Positions 1-9,057 are shown, counted from the first letter of the stretch. The stretch: 64,000 nucleotides of DNA from Bog-105 sp965277855 (GCA_965277855.1 OZ255847.1:186001-250000); one strand, 5' to 3'. The notes: generated by a model from the letters alone, not told the origin. Translations and numbers: made by a program.

Positions 1-68
1 ATGCAGAGGGAATGGCATGTCGATTCCAGTGTGTCAAACCCGCCATGCTGCCAGAATATTGCTTGTAC

Positions 69-344
69 ATGGAACACGCATCAGCCAGACGATGGCTCGT
101 ACGAGGCGCCGTGCAGGGTGTCGGATTTCGATTTTTCGCGCAGCACAAAGCCACCTCGCTCGGCCTCACCGGCTGGGCTCGCAATCTTGACGACGGCACC
201 GTCGAAGTCTATGCAGCCGGTCCCGAAGCGCGTTTGTCCGACCTGGCCGCCGCTCTCCACATCGGTCCCAGAATGGCCGACGTACGTAGTGTCGACGAAC
301 AGACTGCCGCAGTCGAAAATGCCTCCGGCTTCTCGATTCGCTGA
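69..344 (+). CDS. acyP: acylphosphatase
   Basis: Small (91 aa) acylphosphatase, a cytosolic enzyme that hydrolyses carboxyl-phosphate bonds such as those of acetyl phosphate or carbamoyl phosphate. The signature loop VRGAVQGVGFRFF near the N terminus supplies the phosphate-binding arginine, and GWARNLDDGTVEV supplies the catalytic asparagine. The length fits the family. I start at the ATG at 69, where family similarity begins; the frame is open upstream to an ATG at 12, but those residues do not resemble the family. It is followed at 104 bases by hfq and could be transcribed with it. High confidence in the family, moderate in the start. Confidence 0.88.
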   Translation: MEHASARRWLVRGAVQGVGFRFFAQHKATSLGLTGWARNLDDGTVEVYAAGPEARLSDLAAALHIGPRMADVRSVDEQTAAVENASGFSIR

Positions 345-447
345 AACCCGTTTGTGCTGAAGTAGGAATTGGGTTTTCTGCTGTTCCCATGTTGGATCAC
401 ACCTGCCTCTTTCTCGTTCGCGCTGCCAAAACTAAAAGGAAATCAAG

Positions 448-744
448 ATGGACAAGCTTGCGCAAAATATACAAGAAGCATTCCTCAACACCGCCAGAAA
501 AGACCGGACGTTTCTTACGATCTACTTAATGAGCGGCGTGAAGCTCTCGGGGCGGATCAAAAGCTTCGACAAGTATTCAGTCATTCTGGAATCGAACAAC
601 CAGGAGCAGTTGATTTTTAAGCACGCAATCTCAACCGTAGTTGTGTCTAAGCCCATCAATGCGGGTCTGGGATCTGGAGTGGGAAGCTCGTCGACCCCTG
701 GCGCTGCGCCAGCCTCCGACGACGGTACCGAGAGCCAACCATAG
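448..744 (+). CDS. hfq: RNA chaperone Hfq
   Basis: Hfq, the hexameric Sm-like RNA chaperone that binds small RNAs and mRNA tails. The first 70 residues hold the Sm fold: NIQEAFLNTARKDRTFLTIY, a variable loop, then a second Sm motif ending in FKHAISTVVVSK. The usual second-Sm core YKHAISTV is FKHAISTV here. The remaining 25 residues are a Gly/Ser/Pro/Ala-rich tail, typical of a disordered Hfq C terminus. A good ribosome site (AAAGGAAAT) precedes the ATG. The stop overlaps the GTG start of hflX (TAGTG), reproducing the classic hfq-hflX pair. Confidence 0.96.
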   Translation: MDKLAQNIQEAFLNTARKDRTFLTIYLMSGVKLSGRIKSFDKYSVILESNNQEQLIFKHAISTVVVSKPINAGLGSGVGSSSTPGAAPASDDGTESQP

Positions 745-2093
745 TGCCCGCCTACGAAGAACGCACGTTAGTAGTCGGCGTGCATTTAACGAGCCGGCCA
801 CCGGCCTCTGCAACAGCACCTGCGCCTGCCGCGCTCGACCCAAAGGAATCGCTCGAAGAATTAGAAACTCTGGCCGAAAGCGCCGGGGCAAAGGTGATCG
901 ATCAGATCATTCAGGTACGTCCCGCCCTCGATTCGGCCACACTATTGGGATCCGGCAAGGTCGACGAGATTAAGGACCGTATACATGCCGACAAGATCGA
1001 CACCGTGGTCTTCGACCATGAATTAACTCCAACGCAATTGCGCAACCTTGAGCGCCGCCTCGACGTGAAGATACTCGATCGAACGCAGCTGATCCTGGAT
1101 ATTTTTGCGCGCCGTGCCCGGACCAGTGAAGGTCAATTGCAAGTCGAACTGGCGCAGCTGAATTACCTGATGCCGCGACTGGCCGGACGCGGCACGCAAA
1201 TGTCTCGGCTCGGTGGCGGTATTGGAACCAGGGGCCCTGGTGAAACGCAGCTTGAGACCGATCGCCGGCGTATTGCGAAACGCATCGCCAAGCTGCGCGC
1301 CGATATCGAACGGGTCCGGGCTACTCGCGGCGTACAGCGCTCGCAACGCCAGGCAGTTCCACTATCAACCGTGAGTTTAGTGGGTTACACCAACGCCGGC
1401 AAGTCCACTCTCTTCAACCGGCTCACCGGCGCCGGCGTACTCGCGGACGCCAAAATGTTTGCCACGCTCGATCCCATCGTGCGGCAGATCCGGCTCCCCT
1501 CGCAGCGCCGCATCCTGGTCAGCGATACGGTGGGTTTTATCCGCAATCTCCCCACTACGCTGGTAGACGCCTTTCGCGCCACGCTCGAAGAAGTAACCGC
1601 CGCCGCGCTATTGCTGCACGTGGTCGATATCACGTCGCCAAACGCCGCCGAGCAAACCGCCCATGTCATGAAAGTGCTGAGTGAGATCGGCGCGGAAACC
1701 GCTCCGCAATTGCTTGTGCTGAATAAGAGCGACGGCCTGCCGGAGGCCGACCAGCAGCTTCCGCTGCCCACTTTGACGCATCGGTTGCTGGGCGAAACGG
1801 CACGGCAGAACGCGACCGAGGCCGCCTTGATTTCGGCGCAATCCGGCGTTGGCGTCAAGCAGCTGCTCGATAAGATCGACGGGCAGCTCGTGCAGGACCC
1901 GGTGTCTCGCCAGACGTTCCATTTGCCCTTGGGCGAAGGCCGCGTGCTGCATCTGCTGCATGAGCGGGCGGCAGTGCTCTCACAGCGCTACTGCAACGAT
2001 TATTGCGAAGTTGTGGCGGATGTCCCGGAGTCGATTTGCAACAAGCTCTCCGATTTTGTGGCGAGCCCGCTGGACCAGCATGAGCGTGGCTAG
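744..2093 (+). CDS. hflX: ribosome-associated GTPase HflX
   Basis: HflX, a translational GTPase that splits stalled or heat-damaged 70S ribosomes. Residues 1-190 are the HflX-type nucleotide-binding and helical region, with the GGGIGTRGPGETQLETDRR block. The G domain follows: G1 GYTNAGKST at residues 214-222, G3 DTVGF, G4 NKSD. Length (449 aa) matches the family. It starts at GTG, sharing one base with the hfq stop, which suggests translational coupling. The 3' end overlaps the start of the next DoxX gene by 14 bases. Confidence 0.96.
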   Translation: MPAYEERTLVVGVHLTSRPPASATAPAPAALDPKESLEELETLAESAGAKVIDQIIQVRPALDSATLLGSGKVDEIKDRIHADKIDTVVFDHELTPTQLRNLERRLDVKILDRTQLILDIFARRARTSEGQLQVELAQLNYLMPRLAGRGTQMSRLGGGIGTRGPGETQLETDRRRIAKRIAKLRADIERVRATRGVQRSQRQAVPLSTVSLVGYTNAGKSTLFNRLTGAGVLADAKMFATLDPIVRQIRLPSQRRILVSDTVGFIRNLPTTLVDAFRATLEEVTAAALLLHVVDITSPNAAEQTAHVMKVLSEIGAETAPQLLVLNKSDGLPEADQQLPLPTLTHRLLGETARQNATEAALISAQSGVGVKQLLDKIDGQLVQDPVSRQTFHLPLGEGRVLHLLHERAAVLSQRYCNDYCEVVADVPESICNKLSDFVASPLDQHERG

Positions 2094-2472
2094 GAAAATA
2101 TCGCTGCTGCTGGCGGCAGCGCTCTTCCTGGTTTCGGGAATCGGGCATTTCCGCATGACAGAAACGTTCATGCGCATCGTGCCGCCCTACTTTCCCGACG
2201 CCCGGCTCATGGTTGAAATCAGCGGAGTGGCGGAACTAGCCGGTGCGGTTGGCTTACTGGTCCCGGTCTTGCGGCGCGCGGCCGGCTGGGGGTTAGCAGC
2301 GCTGCTGGTAGCCGTCTTCCCGGCGAACCTCTACATGGCTACAGATCATATCCAGATCGGCTCCAAGCCGCTGCCCGATTCGCTACTCTGGGGTCGCCTG
2401 GCGCTGCAGCCCGTCTTGATCGCCTGGGTCCTCTGGTGTTCTAAGGCTATGACAAAGCGGGCAAACGGCTAG
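2080..2472 (+). CDS. DoxX-like small membrane protein
   Basis: About 130-residue integral membrane protein with four predicted hydrophobic segments (LLLAAALFLVSGIGHF, a middle VAELAGAVGLLVPVL segment, WGLAALLVAVFPANLY and a C-terminal one). This spacing, with MATDHIQ between helices 3 and 4, is typical of DoxX-like or unassigned quinol-oxidase-subunit-like proteins. I use the ATG at 2080, inside the hflX 3' end: it gives a clean N-terminal helix, whereas upstream residues in the same frame are a shadow of hflX. Its 3' end overlaps the convergent SnoaL-like gene by 26 bases. Function unknown. Confidence 0.75.
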   Translation: MSVARKISLLLAAALFLVSGIGHFRMTETFMRIVPPYFPDARLMVEISGVAELAGAVGLLVPVLRRAAGWGLAALLVAVFPANLYMATDHIQIGSKPLPDSLLWGRLALQPVLIAWVLWCSKAMTKRANG

Positions 2473-3022
2473 CCAATTCCGCCCGTCGGATTAATTCATT
2501 TGAGGGCTGCGTGCGGTCTAGCAATTTCCCGACCGTCTCTCTCCCCGCAACAGGCAGCTTGGACGCATCGAGAAGACCGAGTTGCACCAGCACCGACGCC
2601 TGGTCCCAATAGATGTGCTCATGCGCGAGCTTGCCGTCCCGAAATTGAACGATTACAACCAAAGCGCATTCCACGCGCTTTCCTGTGGGAGGAATGCCGG
2701 GCAGCATCCAGTCCATCTCGATAGTATGCGTAAAGCGGAAGATCATCTCGTCCACTAATCGCTCCGTGCCGATGGTTCGAGAGAGCGGTACGATTTCTGT
2801 GTCGGACGGCATATTCGGAATGAAGTGTTTCCCATAGAAGTCCCGCAATTGCTCTCGGCCCACACCGCCCGTCAATACTGGCACGTGATTCACATAGGCA
2901 TCGGGCGTCATGGTGTCCAGAGTAGCGTCTGTATCTCGGGTGGTGAACTCATCCCGAATGTGTTCGTCCCAAAGGTCATTTAAGAATTGCTGCTCGGACG
3001 TCATGTCAGCCTCTATCGTCAT
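2447..3022 (-). CDS. SnoaL-like / NTF2-fold protein
   Basis: 191-residue soluble protein of the SnoaL-like polyketide cyclase / ester cyclase group (NTF2 fold). Supporting features are an N-terminal helix with DLWDEHIRDEFTTRD, a TPDAYVNHVPVLTGG segment, and a C-terminal strand pair VIVQFRDGKLAHEHIYWDQ, where the DGK-hEhxYWD pattern is characteristic. No signal peptide. It lies two bases from the stop of the upstream DinB-like gene on the same strand, so the two are probably cotranscribed. The substrate cannot be told from sequence; many members are stress or detoxification accessories. Confidence 0.8.
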   Translation of the reverse strand: MTIEADMTSEQQFLNDLWDEHIRDEFTTRDTDATLDTMTPDAYVNHVPVLTGGVGREQLRDFYGKHFIPNMPSDTEIVPLSRTIGTERLVDEMIFRFTHTIEMDWMLPGIPPTGKRVECALVVIVQFRDGKLAHEHIYWDQASVLVQLGLLDASKLPVAGRETVGKLLDRTQPSNELIRRAELASRLPALS

Positions 3023-3024
3023 AT

Positions 3025-3582
3025 TTATCTCTGGCCCTGTGCGGCGGGTTTTTCACTGCTCGGTGGAACAATCCCTTTTAACCGTAAGTAAGTAACCATG
3101 TTGCCGTAGTGCTCATCGGTGTGAGCCGTGTTCACGGAGAGAACGGAAAGTTTGGCGAGGTTGAAACTCATCAGTTTCACCATCTGTGCGCCCTGCGTGT
3201 CGGTCATGCCGGAATAGACTTTGTCACAGTAGGCTACGGCGTCCTTCAGAGCGGCCACCAGATCCGGCTTAGAGGTTTTGGTTTTCTCGATGGCTTTCAT
3301 GGGATTCGCTTCCCCCGCGGCGGTCGAGCAAAAGCCGTATTGGGCATCGGAAACATGGCCGACCAGCTGGCCAAAACTGCGAACGTCGGGTGTGGGCTTG
3401 AACGAGTAGTTTTCTGCCGGCATCTTTCCGGCGGCAGCGACCACTTCGCCGCTGACCAGCGTATAGAAACCCTTTTCGCTGGCTGAGATTGGATTCGCCG
3501 GCGCCACGGACGGCTCTTGTGCGAGCAAGGCGACAGGACAGGCCGTCAAAGCGGCTAGGACGAAACGGAGGCTTTTAGTCAT
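3025..3582 (-). CDS. secreted DinB-family protein
   Basis: 185-residue protein with a Sec-type signal peptide (KSLRFVLAALTACPVALLAQ) followed by a DinB-like four-helix domain. Family hallmarks are the first helix with AAGKMPAENYSFKPTPDVRSFGQLVGHVSDAQYG and a late TAHTDEHYGNMVTYLR segment, which carries the histidine pair that usually binds metal. I choose the ATG at 3582 because AAGGAGATCC sits at ideal spacing before it; a longer frame upstream lacks this. Exported DinB-like proteins are frequent in Acidobacteriota, but their reaction is unknown. A divergently transcribed paralog starts at 3742. Confidence 0.84.
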   Translation of the reverse strand: MTKSLRFVLAALTACPVALLAQEPSVAPANPISASEKGFYTLVSGEVVAAAGKMPAENYSFKPTPDVRSFGQLVGHVSDAQYGFCSTAAGEANPMKAIEKTKTSKPDLVAALKDAVAYCDKVYSGMTDTQGAQMVKLMSFNLAKLSVLSVNTAHTDEHYGNMVTYLRLKGIVPPSSEKPAAQGQR

Positions 3583-3741
3583 GTGGATCTCCTTGAGAAA
3601 TGATGGTTCCTTCGAACCCAAGCGTCCCTAGTGAACGCTATTTCGGTCCGAAAAGTTCAAAAAAGGTTTAATCGGGAACGATGCCTTTAAGCTCTGCCGG
3701 GCGGCTGTGACTACAGTAGACTAAATGCCGGGGGTTTTACC

Positions 3742-4254
3742 ATGACGAAACTATTGGCTTCGCTGGCGGTCTTGGCGGCAAGCGCAGTTGTACCGGTGTT
3801 TGGGCAACAGTTGGATGTTAAGGCTACGGTTGTCGAGCGGCTGAAGAATTCGGAAGAATTTACGTTGAAGGTCGCGGATGCCATGCCGGCGGCGGATTAC
3901 GGCTATAAGCTCACGCCGGAGCAGAAAAGTTTTGGCTGGCAGATGACTCACCTGGCTCAGGCTATGTCTTATTTCATGTCCGCATTCAGCGGGAGCAAGC
4001 CGGATGCTGGTAAGCCCGCCTCGGACAGCAAAGCGGATGTAATTGCGTTTGTAAAGAGTTCGTATGAGAAGACGATCAGCGCGGTGTCAGCGTTAACTCC
4101 GGAGCAGATCGCCAAGACATACAAGGGTGAAGAAGGGTCGGCGAACGGGTTGGCGATGCTGATGGCGATGAGCGATCACACGGCGCACCACCGGGCTTGC
4201 GCGGAAATGTATTTACGGGCGAAGGGCATCACGCCTCCGAAATACATGGATTAA
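3742..4254 (+). CDS. secreted DinB-family protein (paralog)
   Basis: 170-residue paralog of the divergent gene at 3025-3582: signal peptide (TKLLASLAVLAASAVVPVFGQ), then the same DinB pattern with ADAMPAADYGYKLTPEQKSFGWQMTHLAQA and a C-terminal MSDHTAHHRACAEMYLRAKGITPP. Histidines in HLAQ and in DHTAHH are the likely metal ligands. The two genes share a 159-base divergent intergenic region. The reaction is unknown; the DinB fold includes thiol transferases and metal-dependent hydrolases. Family assignment is firm, role open. Confidence 0.84.
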   Translation: MTKLLASLAVLAASAVVPVFGQQLDVKATVVERLKNSEEFTLKVADAMPAADYGYKLTPEQKSFGWQMTHLAQAMSYFMSAFSGSKPDAGKPASDSKADVIAFVKSSYEKTISAVSALTPEQIAKTYKGEEGSANGLAMLMAMSDHTAHHRACAEMYLRAKGITPPKYMD

Positions 4255-4256
4255 GA

Positions 4257-5609
4257 TTAGCCTTCGTTCAGCGGATCGGGGAGTTGCTGAGGATCGAGTT
4301 TTTCGATCAGGACCGTGGCGATGCGGTTGCGGTCCATCTGGGTGATGGTGTAGCGGCGGCTTTCGTATTCGATTGAGTCTTTCACTTTGGGGATGTAGCC
4401 GAACTGGAAGAGAAGGAAGCCGGCTAGCGTTTCGAAACCGGCATCGGCTGGGAGTTCCAGGTTGTAGCGGTTATCGAGATCGCGGATGGTGGTGGAACCT
4501 TCCAGCTGCAGAACGTGCTCCTGGTAAGCAGAAGCCGGAGTGACGATGTCGTGCTCGTCGCTGATGTCGCCGAAGACCTGTTGCAGCACATTTTCCATGG
4601 TGATGAGGCCGGTAATGGTGCCGAATTCATCGACTACGAGCGCCATGCGGGTATGACTGGTGCGGAACTCGTCGATGAGCTGACTGAGCGGCTTAGTCTC
4701 GGGCACGACGAGCGGCTTGCGGACGAAACGCCGAAGCCGGAACGGGCGTGAGGGGCGGCGGCGGTCGTAGGCATGGCGGCGCTCTTCCCAGATACGCATG
4801 AGGTCTTTGTAGTGAACGATACCGATGATCTGTTCGGGGCGGCCTTCGTAGACGGGCATGCGGGTGAACTGGTGCTCGGTCATGACTTCGAGCACGGTAT
4901 CGAGTTCGGCGTCGACGGGTAGCGAGACGATGTTGTGGCGCGGCGTCATGACTTCGCGCGCGTTGTAGTCGGAGAGTTCGATAAGGCGCTGGATGGCATC
5001 TTCTTCGAATTGTTGGAGCTGGCCTTCACGGCGAATGGCTTCAATGATGTACTTCAACTCTTCCGCGGTATGGCCGCCATGAAAGCGGGCTCCTGATGAA
5101 ATGCCGGTAGCGCGAAGGATGAGAGCGGAACTGCGCTCGACGATGAAGACAAACGGTTGGGAGAGGCGATAGAAGAGGAGTAAGGCGGGCGCGACGACGA
5201 CAGCCAAACGATCGGCTTTTTCGATCGCGAGATTTTTGGGGACAACTTCACCGAGGATGACGTGGCAGTAGCTGATGAGTAGAAAAGCCAAGGCGAAAGC
5301 GACGCCATGGATGAGTTGGTGCGGCGCGTGAAGTTGGAGCGGGTCAAGAATCGAGCGAAGAATTTGGTAGAGGGTATCTTCGCCGGCCCAGCCGACGCCC
5401 AAGCTGGCCAGGGTAACGCCAATTTGCGTGACTGAGAGGAGACGGCCGGGATTGGCGAGCAGGTTGAGGGCGCTTTGTGCGCCGGGATGGCCGCTGGCGG
5501 CGAGTTCACGCAGGCGGGACTGGCGCACGGAGACGAGGGCGACTTCGGCTGCGGCAAAGAAGCCGTTAGTGACGAGAATGAGCAGGAGTACCGTGAGACG
5601 GATCGCCAT
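4257..5609 (-). CDS. CNNM/CorC-type membrane protein with CBS domains (hemolysin C family)
   Basis: 450-residue membrane protein of the hemolysin-related CNNM/TlyC group. Residues 1-190 form the CNNM (DUF21) transmembrane domain with NGFFAAAEVALVSVRQSRLRELA, ILGEVVPKNLAIEKADRLA and several hydrophobic helices. Two CBS motifs follow (VMTPRHNIVSL... and VPETKPLSQLIDEF...RMALVVDEFGTITGLITMENVL). A C-terminal CorC_HlyC domain is present (GFETLAGFLLFQFGYIPKVKD). Related proteins act in magnesium or cobalt efflux or homeostasis. It converges with the DinB gene two bases away. Direct hemolysis is not implied. Confidence 0.92.
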   Translation of the reverse strand: MAIRLTVLLLILVTNGFFAAAEVALVSVRQSRLRELAASGHPGAQSALNLLANPGRLLSVTQIGVTLASLGVGWAGEDTLYQILRSILDPLQLHAPHQLIHGVAFALAFLLISYCHVILGEVVPKNLAIEKADRLAVVVAPALLLFYRLSQPFVFIVERSSALILRATGISSGARFHGGHTAEELKYIIEAIRREGQLQQFEEDAIQRLIELSDYNAREVMTPRHNIVSLPVDAELDTVLEVMTEHQFTRMPVYEGRPEQIIGIVHYKDLMRIWEERRHAYDRRRPSRPFRLRRFVRKPLVVPETKPLSQLIDEFRTSHTRMALVVDEFGTITGLITMENVLQQVFGDISDEHDIVTPASAYQEHVLQLEGSTTIRDLDNRYNLELPADAGFETLAGFLLFQFGYIPKVKDSIEYESRRYTITQMDRNRIATVLIEKLDPQQLPDPLNEG

Positions 5610-5673
5610 GAGCGGCTAGCAGTGAGGCTCCCCGCGCACCGGGGTGAATGAAAGCGCCAAGTAAAATTGGTCC

Positions 5674-7902
5674 GTGTCTTCTCGCCTGGTGCGCATTTTC
5701 AATATTGGGATTGGGCTGATTTTGTTATTGCTGGCATGGGCGGTGTATTGGTATGCGTACCGGCCGTTGCCGCAGGTGACGGGTGAGATACAGGCTCCGG
5801 TGAGCGGCGTGGCGACGGTAAAGCGCGATGCGCGAGGCATACCGCACATCGAGGCGTCGACGTGGCAGGATGCGATCTTTCTGCAGGGGTACGTGACGGC
5901 CCAAGACCGATTGTGGCAGATGGACGTGTTGCGGCGTTTCGGGGCGGGCGAGTTAGCGGAGGTATTCGGGACGCAGGCGGTGACGGCGGACGAAGAATCA
6001 CGCCGGATGCGGATGCGTGCGATTGCCGAGGCGGAAGCGGCCGGATTGCGGCCGCAAGACCGGGCGGTACTGGTGGAGTATGCGCGCGGGGTGAACTACT
6101 TTATCAACACGCACCGGGGTGATTACGCACTCGAATTTTCTCTGCCGGGACATGCCTACGACCCGCGGCCGTGGGCGGTGACGGATTCGCTGATGGTGGG
6201 ATTGGTGATGTTTCGCGATTTGACAGACAGCTGGAAATCGGAGATCGACAAAGGCGCTTTTCTAGTAACGAGTGTGAGCCCAGAAAAGGCGCGGATGCTG
6301 TTTCCGGCAAAGCAGGGAGGCAGTGTTAGTCCCGGTTCGAATGCCTGGGCGGTGTCGGGCTCGCATACAGCGGATGGGAAGCCTATGGTGGCGAACGACC
6401 CGCATTTATCCTACGGGATTCCGGCGACATGGCACTTGATCCATCTGAAGGCGCCGGGATTGAATGTGACAGGGGCGGCGCTCCCGGGAGTGCCGTGCGT
6501 GATCACGGGGCACAACGAGCAAATAGCGTGGGGGGTGACGAATACGGAGGTAGATGCGACGGATTTGTATATCGAGAATCTGAATGAGCAGACCGGGCAA
6601 TACGTGTTCCAAAACGGGGTGGAGCAGGCGCAGCTGGATCGCGAGGTGATCGGAGTGCGCGGCGAGAAGCCGGTGGAGCTGAACATCTGGGTGACGCGGC
6701 ATGGGCCGGTGCTAATCGAGCGTGGCGGGCGATCGTTCACGATGCGGTGGACGGCGGCAGCTGGATTTGCGATGCCCTTTTTCGATGTCGACCGTGCGAA
6801 GAACTGGGGTGAGTTTCGGGCGGCTCTGCAGGATTTCTGGGGGCCGGGACAGAACTTTGTCTATGCGGACCGGGCGGGGAACATTGGGTATCAAGCAACG
6901 GGCAAGATACCGATCCGGCAGGAGTTTGACAGCGATGTTCCGCTAGATGGGACGTCGGGCAAAGCGGAGTGGGCGGGATTCATTCCGTTTGAGCAGATGC
7001 CGAGTATTTACAACCCGTCATCGGGCGTGATTGCGACGGCGAACCAGAGTCCGTTCCCGCCGGATTATGCGTACGAGGTGGATGGCGCTTTTGCCGATCC
7101 TTACCGGATCCGGCAGATACGGGCGCTGCTGGGCGCGAAGCAGAAGCTTACGGTAAATGACATGCTTGCTGTGCAAAAGGATGTGTATGCAGCGTACGAT
7201 CACTTCCTGGCGCAACAGGTGGTCGCGGCAGCGGTGCGCAAGGGCAAAACGGATGGAGCGGTGCGGGAAGCGGTAGAGGTGTTGCGGTCATGGAACGGGC
7301 AGATGGACAAAGGTGAGGCGGCGCCAATGGTGACGGCGTTGTTGCATGTGCAGTTAGGGCAGGCGCTGGTAAAGGAGTTGCTGCCGCCAGCAGCACGGAA
7401 AAGGGCGCCGGCAATTCTGCCGAGACCGGCTGAGATTGAGATGCTTTTGCGCACTCGGCCAACGGGTTGGATAGATAGGGACGATTGGGATGGATGGGTG
7501 CTTCAGAATCTGGCGACGGCTTTGCGGGTGGGCCGTGCCAAGCAGGGAAGTCCAGTGGCGAACTGGAAGTGGGGCCAGTTGTTGAGCTGGAAACTGGAGC
7601 ATCCGGTGGGAAAACAGCTGCCGCTCGTGAATGGCTTTTTCGATATCGGGCCGGTGGCGATGAGCGGATCGGGCACGACGGTGAAGCAGACGACTGCCAC
7701 GTTAGGACCGTCCGAACGTATGGTGGCGGATGTGGGTGATTGGGATGAGTCGGTGCAGAATTTGACGGTAGGTGAATCGGGGCAAGTGGCTTCGCCACAC
7801 TACAGAGATGAATGGGATGCGTACTACGTGGGGAGAAGCTTTCCGATGGAGTTTGAGCGAGTGGAGGCGAAAGCCGTGTTGCGGATTAGGCCAATGCGTT
7901 AG
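5674..7902 (+). CDS. penicillin acylase family (S45, Ntn-hydrolase)
   Basis: 742-residue penicillin amidase/acylase family protein. An N-terminal hydrophobic segment (residues 7-24) anchors or exports it. The alpha-chain part carries PVSGVATVKRDARGIPHIEA and QGYVTAQDRLWQMD. The conserved self-processing site is SPGSNAWAVSG, with Ser222 as the N-terminal nucleophile of the beta chain. Oxyanion residues lie in NTEVDATDLY. The domain runs on through GQNFVYADRAGNIGYQ to the end, with length typical of S45. Family members cleave amide side chains of beta-lactams, acyl-homoserine lactones or other acyl-amides; the substrate is unknown here. Start is a GTG. Confidence 0.93.
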   Translation: MSSRLVRIFNIGIGLILLLLAWAVYWYAYRPLPQVTGEIQAPVSGVATVKRDARGIPHIEASTWQDAIFLQGYVTAQDRLWQMDVLRRFGAGELAEVFGTQAVTADEESRRMRMRAIAEAEAAGLRPQDRAVLVEYARGVNYFINTHRGDYALEFSLPGHAYDPRPWAVTDSLMVGLVMFRDLTDSWKSEIDKGAFLVTSVSPEKARMLFPAKQGGSVSPGSNAWAVSGSHTADGKPMVANDPHLSYGIPATWHLIHLKAPGLNVTGAALPGVPCVITGHNEQIAWGVTNTEVDATDLYIENLNEQTGQYVFQNGVEQAQLDREVIGVRGEKPVELNIWVTRHGPVLIERGGRSFTMRWTAAAGFAMPFFDVDRAKNWGEFRAALQDFWGPGQNFVYADRAGNIGYQATGKIPIRQEFDSDVPLDGTSGKAEWAGFIPFEQMPSIYNPSSGVIATANQSPFPPDYAYEVDGAFADPYRIRQIRALLGAKQKLTVNDMLAVQKDVYAAYDHFLAQQVVAAAVRKGKTDGAVREAVEVLRSWNGQMDKGEAAPMVTALLHVQLGQALVKELLPPAARKRAPAILPRPAEIEMLLRTRPTGWIDRDDWDGWVLQNLATALRVGRAKQGSPVANWKWGQLLSWKLEHPVGKQLPLVNGFFDIGPVAMSGSGTTVKQTTATLGPSERMVADVGDWDESVQNLTVGESGQVASPHYRDEWDAYYVGRSFPMEFERVEAKAVLRIRPMR

Positions 7903-7914
7903 CGCGCGGGATCG

Positions 7915-8787
7915 TCAGCTTAGCAATTGCTCCAGGGATTGTGCACCCGAAAGACGTAAGCCGACGTCCGGAAGATCTTGTTCGGAGAGTTGGGCGAGAC
8001 GTTCGCTGGCCCAGTCCGGCAAGACGCCAAAACGTTTCTCAATCATCCGGCGGAGGAGCAGTCGTTCGCCTTCCTGATGCCCTTGCCGACGTCCTTCCTG
8101 AAGTCCTTCCTGACGTGCTTCCTCTTGGCTTTCCCTACGTCCTTCCTGGTGACCCCGCTTATATTCCCGGCCAAGTACTTTGTTGTCCAAAATGTCGTAG
8201 AACACCGGCATTTTTCGAGCCTCCTTTTCGACTTCTTCTTCCAGGCCGCGTAAGCCCGCCAACACCAACAGCGCCTGCAGGTAGAAGCCTCGCCGATCCA
8301 GATCTTTTTCCAGCGCGACCTTGGCTAAGACCTGCTCTACTGCCCGCCGTTGATTCGAAAAGCGGGTCAGAATGCTTAACACATTATCGCTCGTATCCGG
8401 GCTGGCCAGCAAAGGCTGGCTGTCAATTTCCCGAAGATCGATCAAGCGATAGGTAAAGGAGCCGGCGTGCCACTCGAGACGATCGCTCATTTGCATGCTT
8501 TCGCGACCGACATACAAGACAATCTGCCGCGGGAACTCATTGTGGAGGCGGTACACCCCCAGACTGTACTCGGCCATGCGAAGCGGCATGGTTGGATCGT
8601 TTGTGCTCTGAAATTCGAGCTGCAATAAATTTCCGCTGCTGACCCGTCCCAAGAGGTCTACGCGCTGATTTTGCAGGCGGGGTAACTCGATGGGCAACCA
8701 GCTTTCGATAGGCGATCCCGTCAATTGGCTCAGCATTTGTCTGGATTGCTCGAAGAGCAGTTTCAGAACCACGTCGAAGGTCTGCAT
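7915..8787 (-). CDS. Rpn-family PD-(D/E)XK nuclease / putative transposase
   Basis: 290-residue protein of the Rpn-type family (PD-(D/E)XK fold, often named putative transposase or recombination-promoting nuclease). The nuclease core is RVDLLGR...LLQLEFQS, giving the Asp and Glu-x-Gln active-site pattern. There follow PRQIVLYVGRE and a helical region, then a charged Glu/Gly/Arg repeat (about residues 205-245) that forms a low-complexity linker. The C terminus LPDVGLRLSGAQSLEQLL resembles the DUF4351 tail of these proteins. A frameshifted homologue lies 270 bases away at 9058-9897. Confidence 0.82.
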   Translation of the reverse strand: MQTFDVVLKLLFEQSRQMLSQLTGSPIESWLPIELPRLQNQRVDLLGRVSSGNLLQLEFQSTNDPTMPLRMAEYSLGVYRLHNEFPRQIVLYVGRESMQMSDRLEWHAGSFTYRLIDLREIDSQPLLASPDTSDNVLSILTRFSNQRRAVEQVLAKVALEKDLDRRGFYLQALLVLAGLRGLEEEVEKEARKMPVFYDILDNKVLGREYKRGHQEGRRESQEEARQEGLQEGRRQGHQEGERLLLRRMIEKRFGVLPDWASERLAQLSEQDLPDVGLRLSGAQSLEQLLS

Positions 8788-8880
8788 CGATTCGATTCAT
8801 TATCCAGGCTTTGGGAATTTGCGCACTAGGCACTGGCCTACCCGGTGTGGCTACGCCACTGACGTTCATACCGAGTAGAG

Positions 8881-9046
8881 ATGTCATGGCGTTGGTTTCT
8901 GGAACGAGCGCAGAAGAGTCGGGAGAGCGAACAGGAACTCGAGTTGGAAACGAGACTCGCGGAATGCGGGCGGGCGAAACGAGGGGGCGGCGGAGCGGCG
9001 AGCCATGGAAATCGAGCTGGCGCGGATGTCACGGGTGGAGTGAGAA
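8881..9046 (+). pseudogene. possible remnant of an ABC-permease prefix (ADOP-type N terminus)
   Basis: A short broken reading frame. It begins MSWRWFLERAQ...ESEQELELETRL, then continues after one frame change as AAERRAMEIELARMSRVE before a stop. Together these resemble the N-terminal prefix of acidobacterial MacB-type (ADOP) permeases, where a basic MxWRRFF start, a Glu-rich helix and an EARRRAxxELGGVE segment are typical. The rest of a permease is absent: the frameshifted Rpn gene lies immediately downstream. I infer a truncated relic. The match is judged by eye over about 50 residues, so confidence is low. Confidence 0.35.
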
Positions 9047-9057
9047 GGTCCAGGTTG

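Noticed and set aside
3711..3719. CTACAGTAG between the divergent DinB-like genes, similar to BlaI/CopY-type operator halves
   Set aside because: Too short and imperfect, and no BlaI/CopY regulator is in the window.
8070..8180. Repeated AGGAAG/CTTCCT-like units resembling a repeat array
   Set aside because: They encode a Glu/Gly/Arg-rich linker in the Rpn protein; they are a low-complexity coding stretch, not a CRISPR array or separate repeat.
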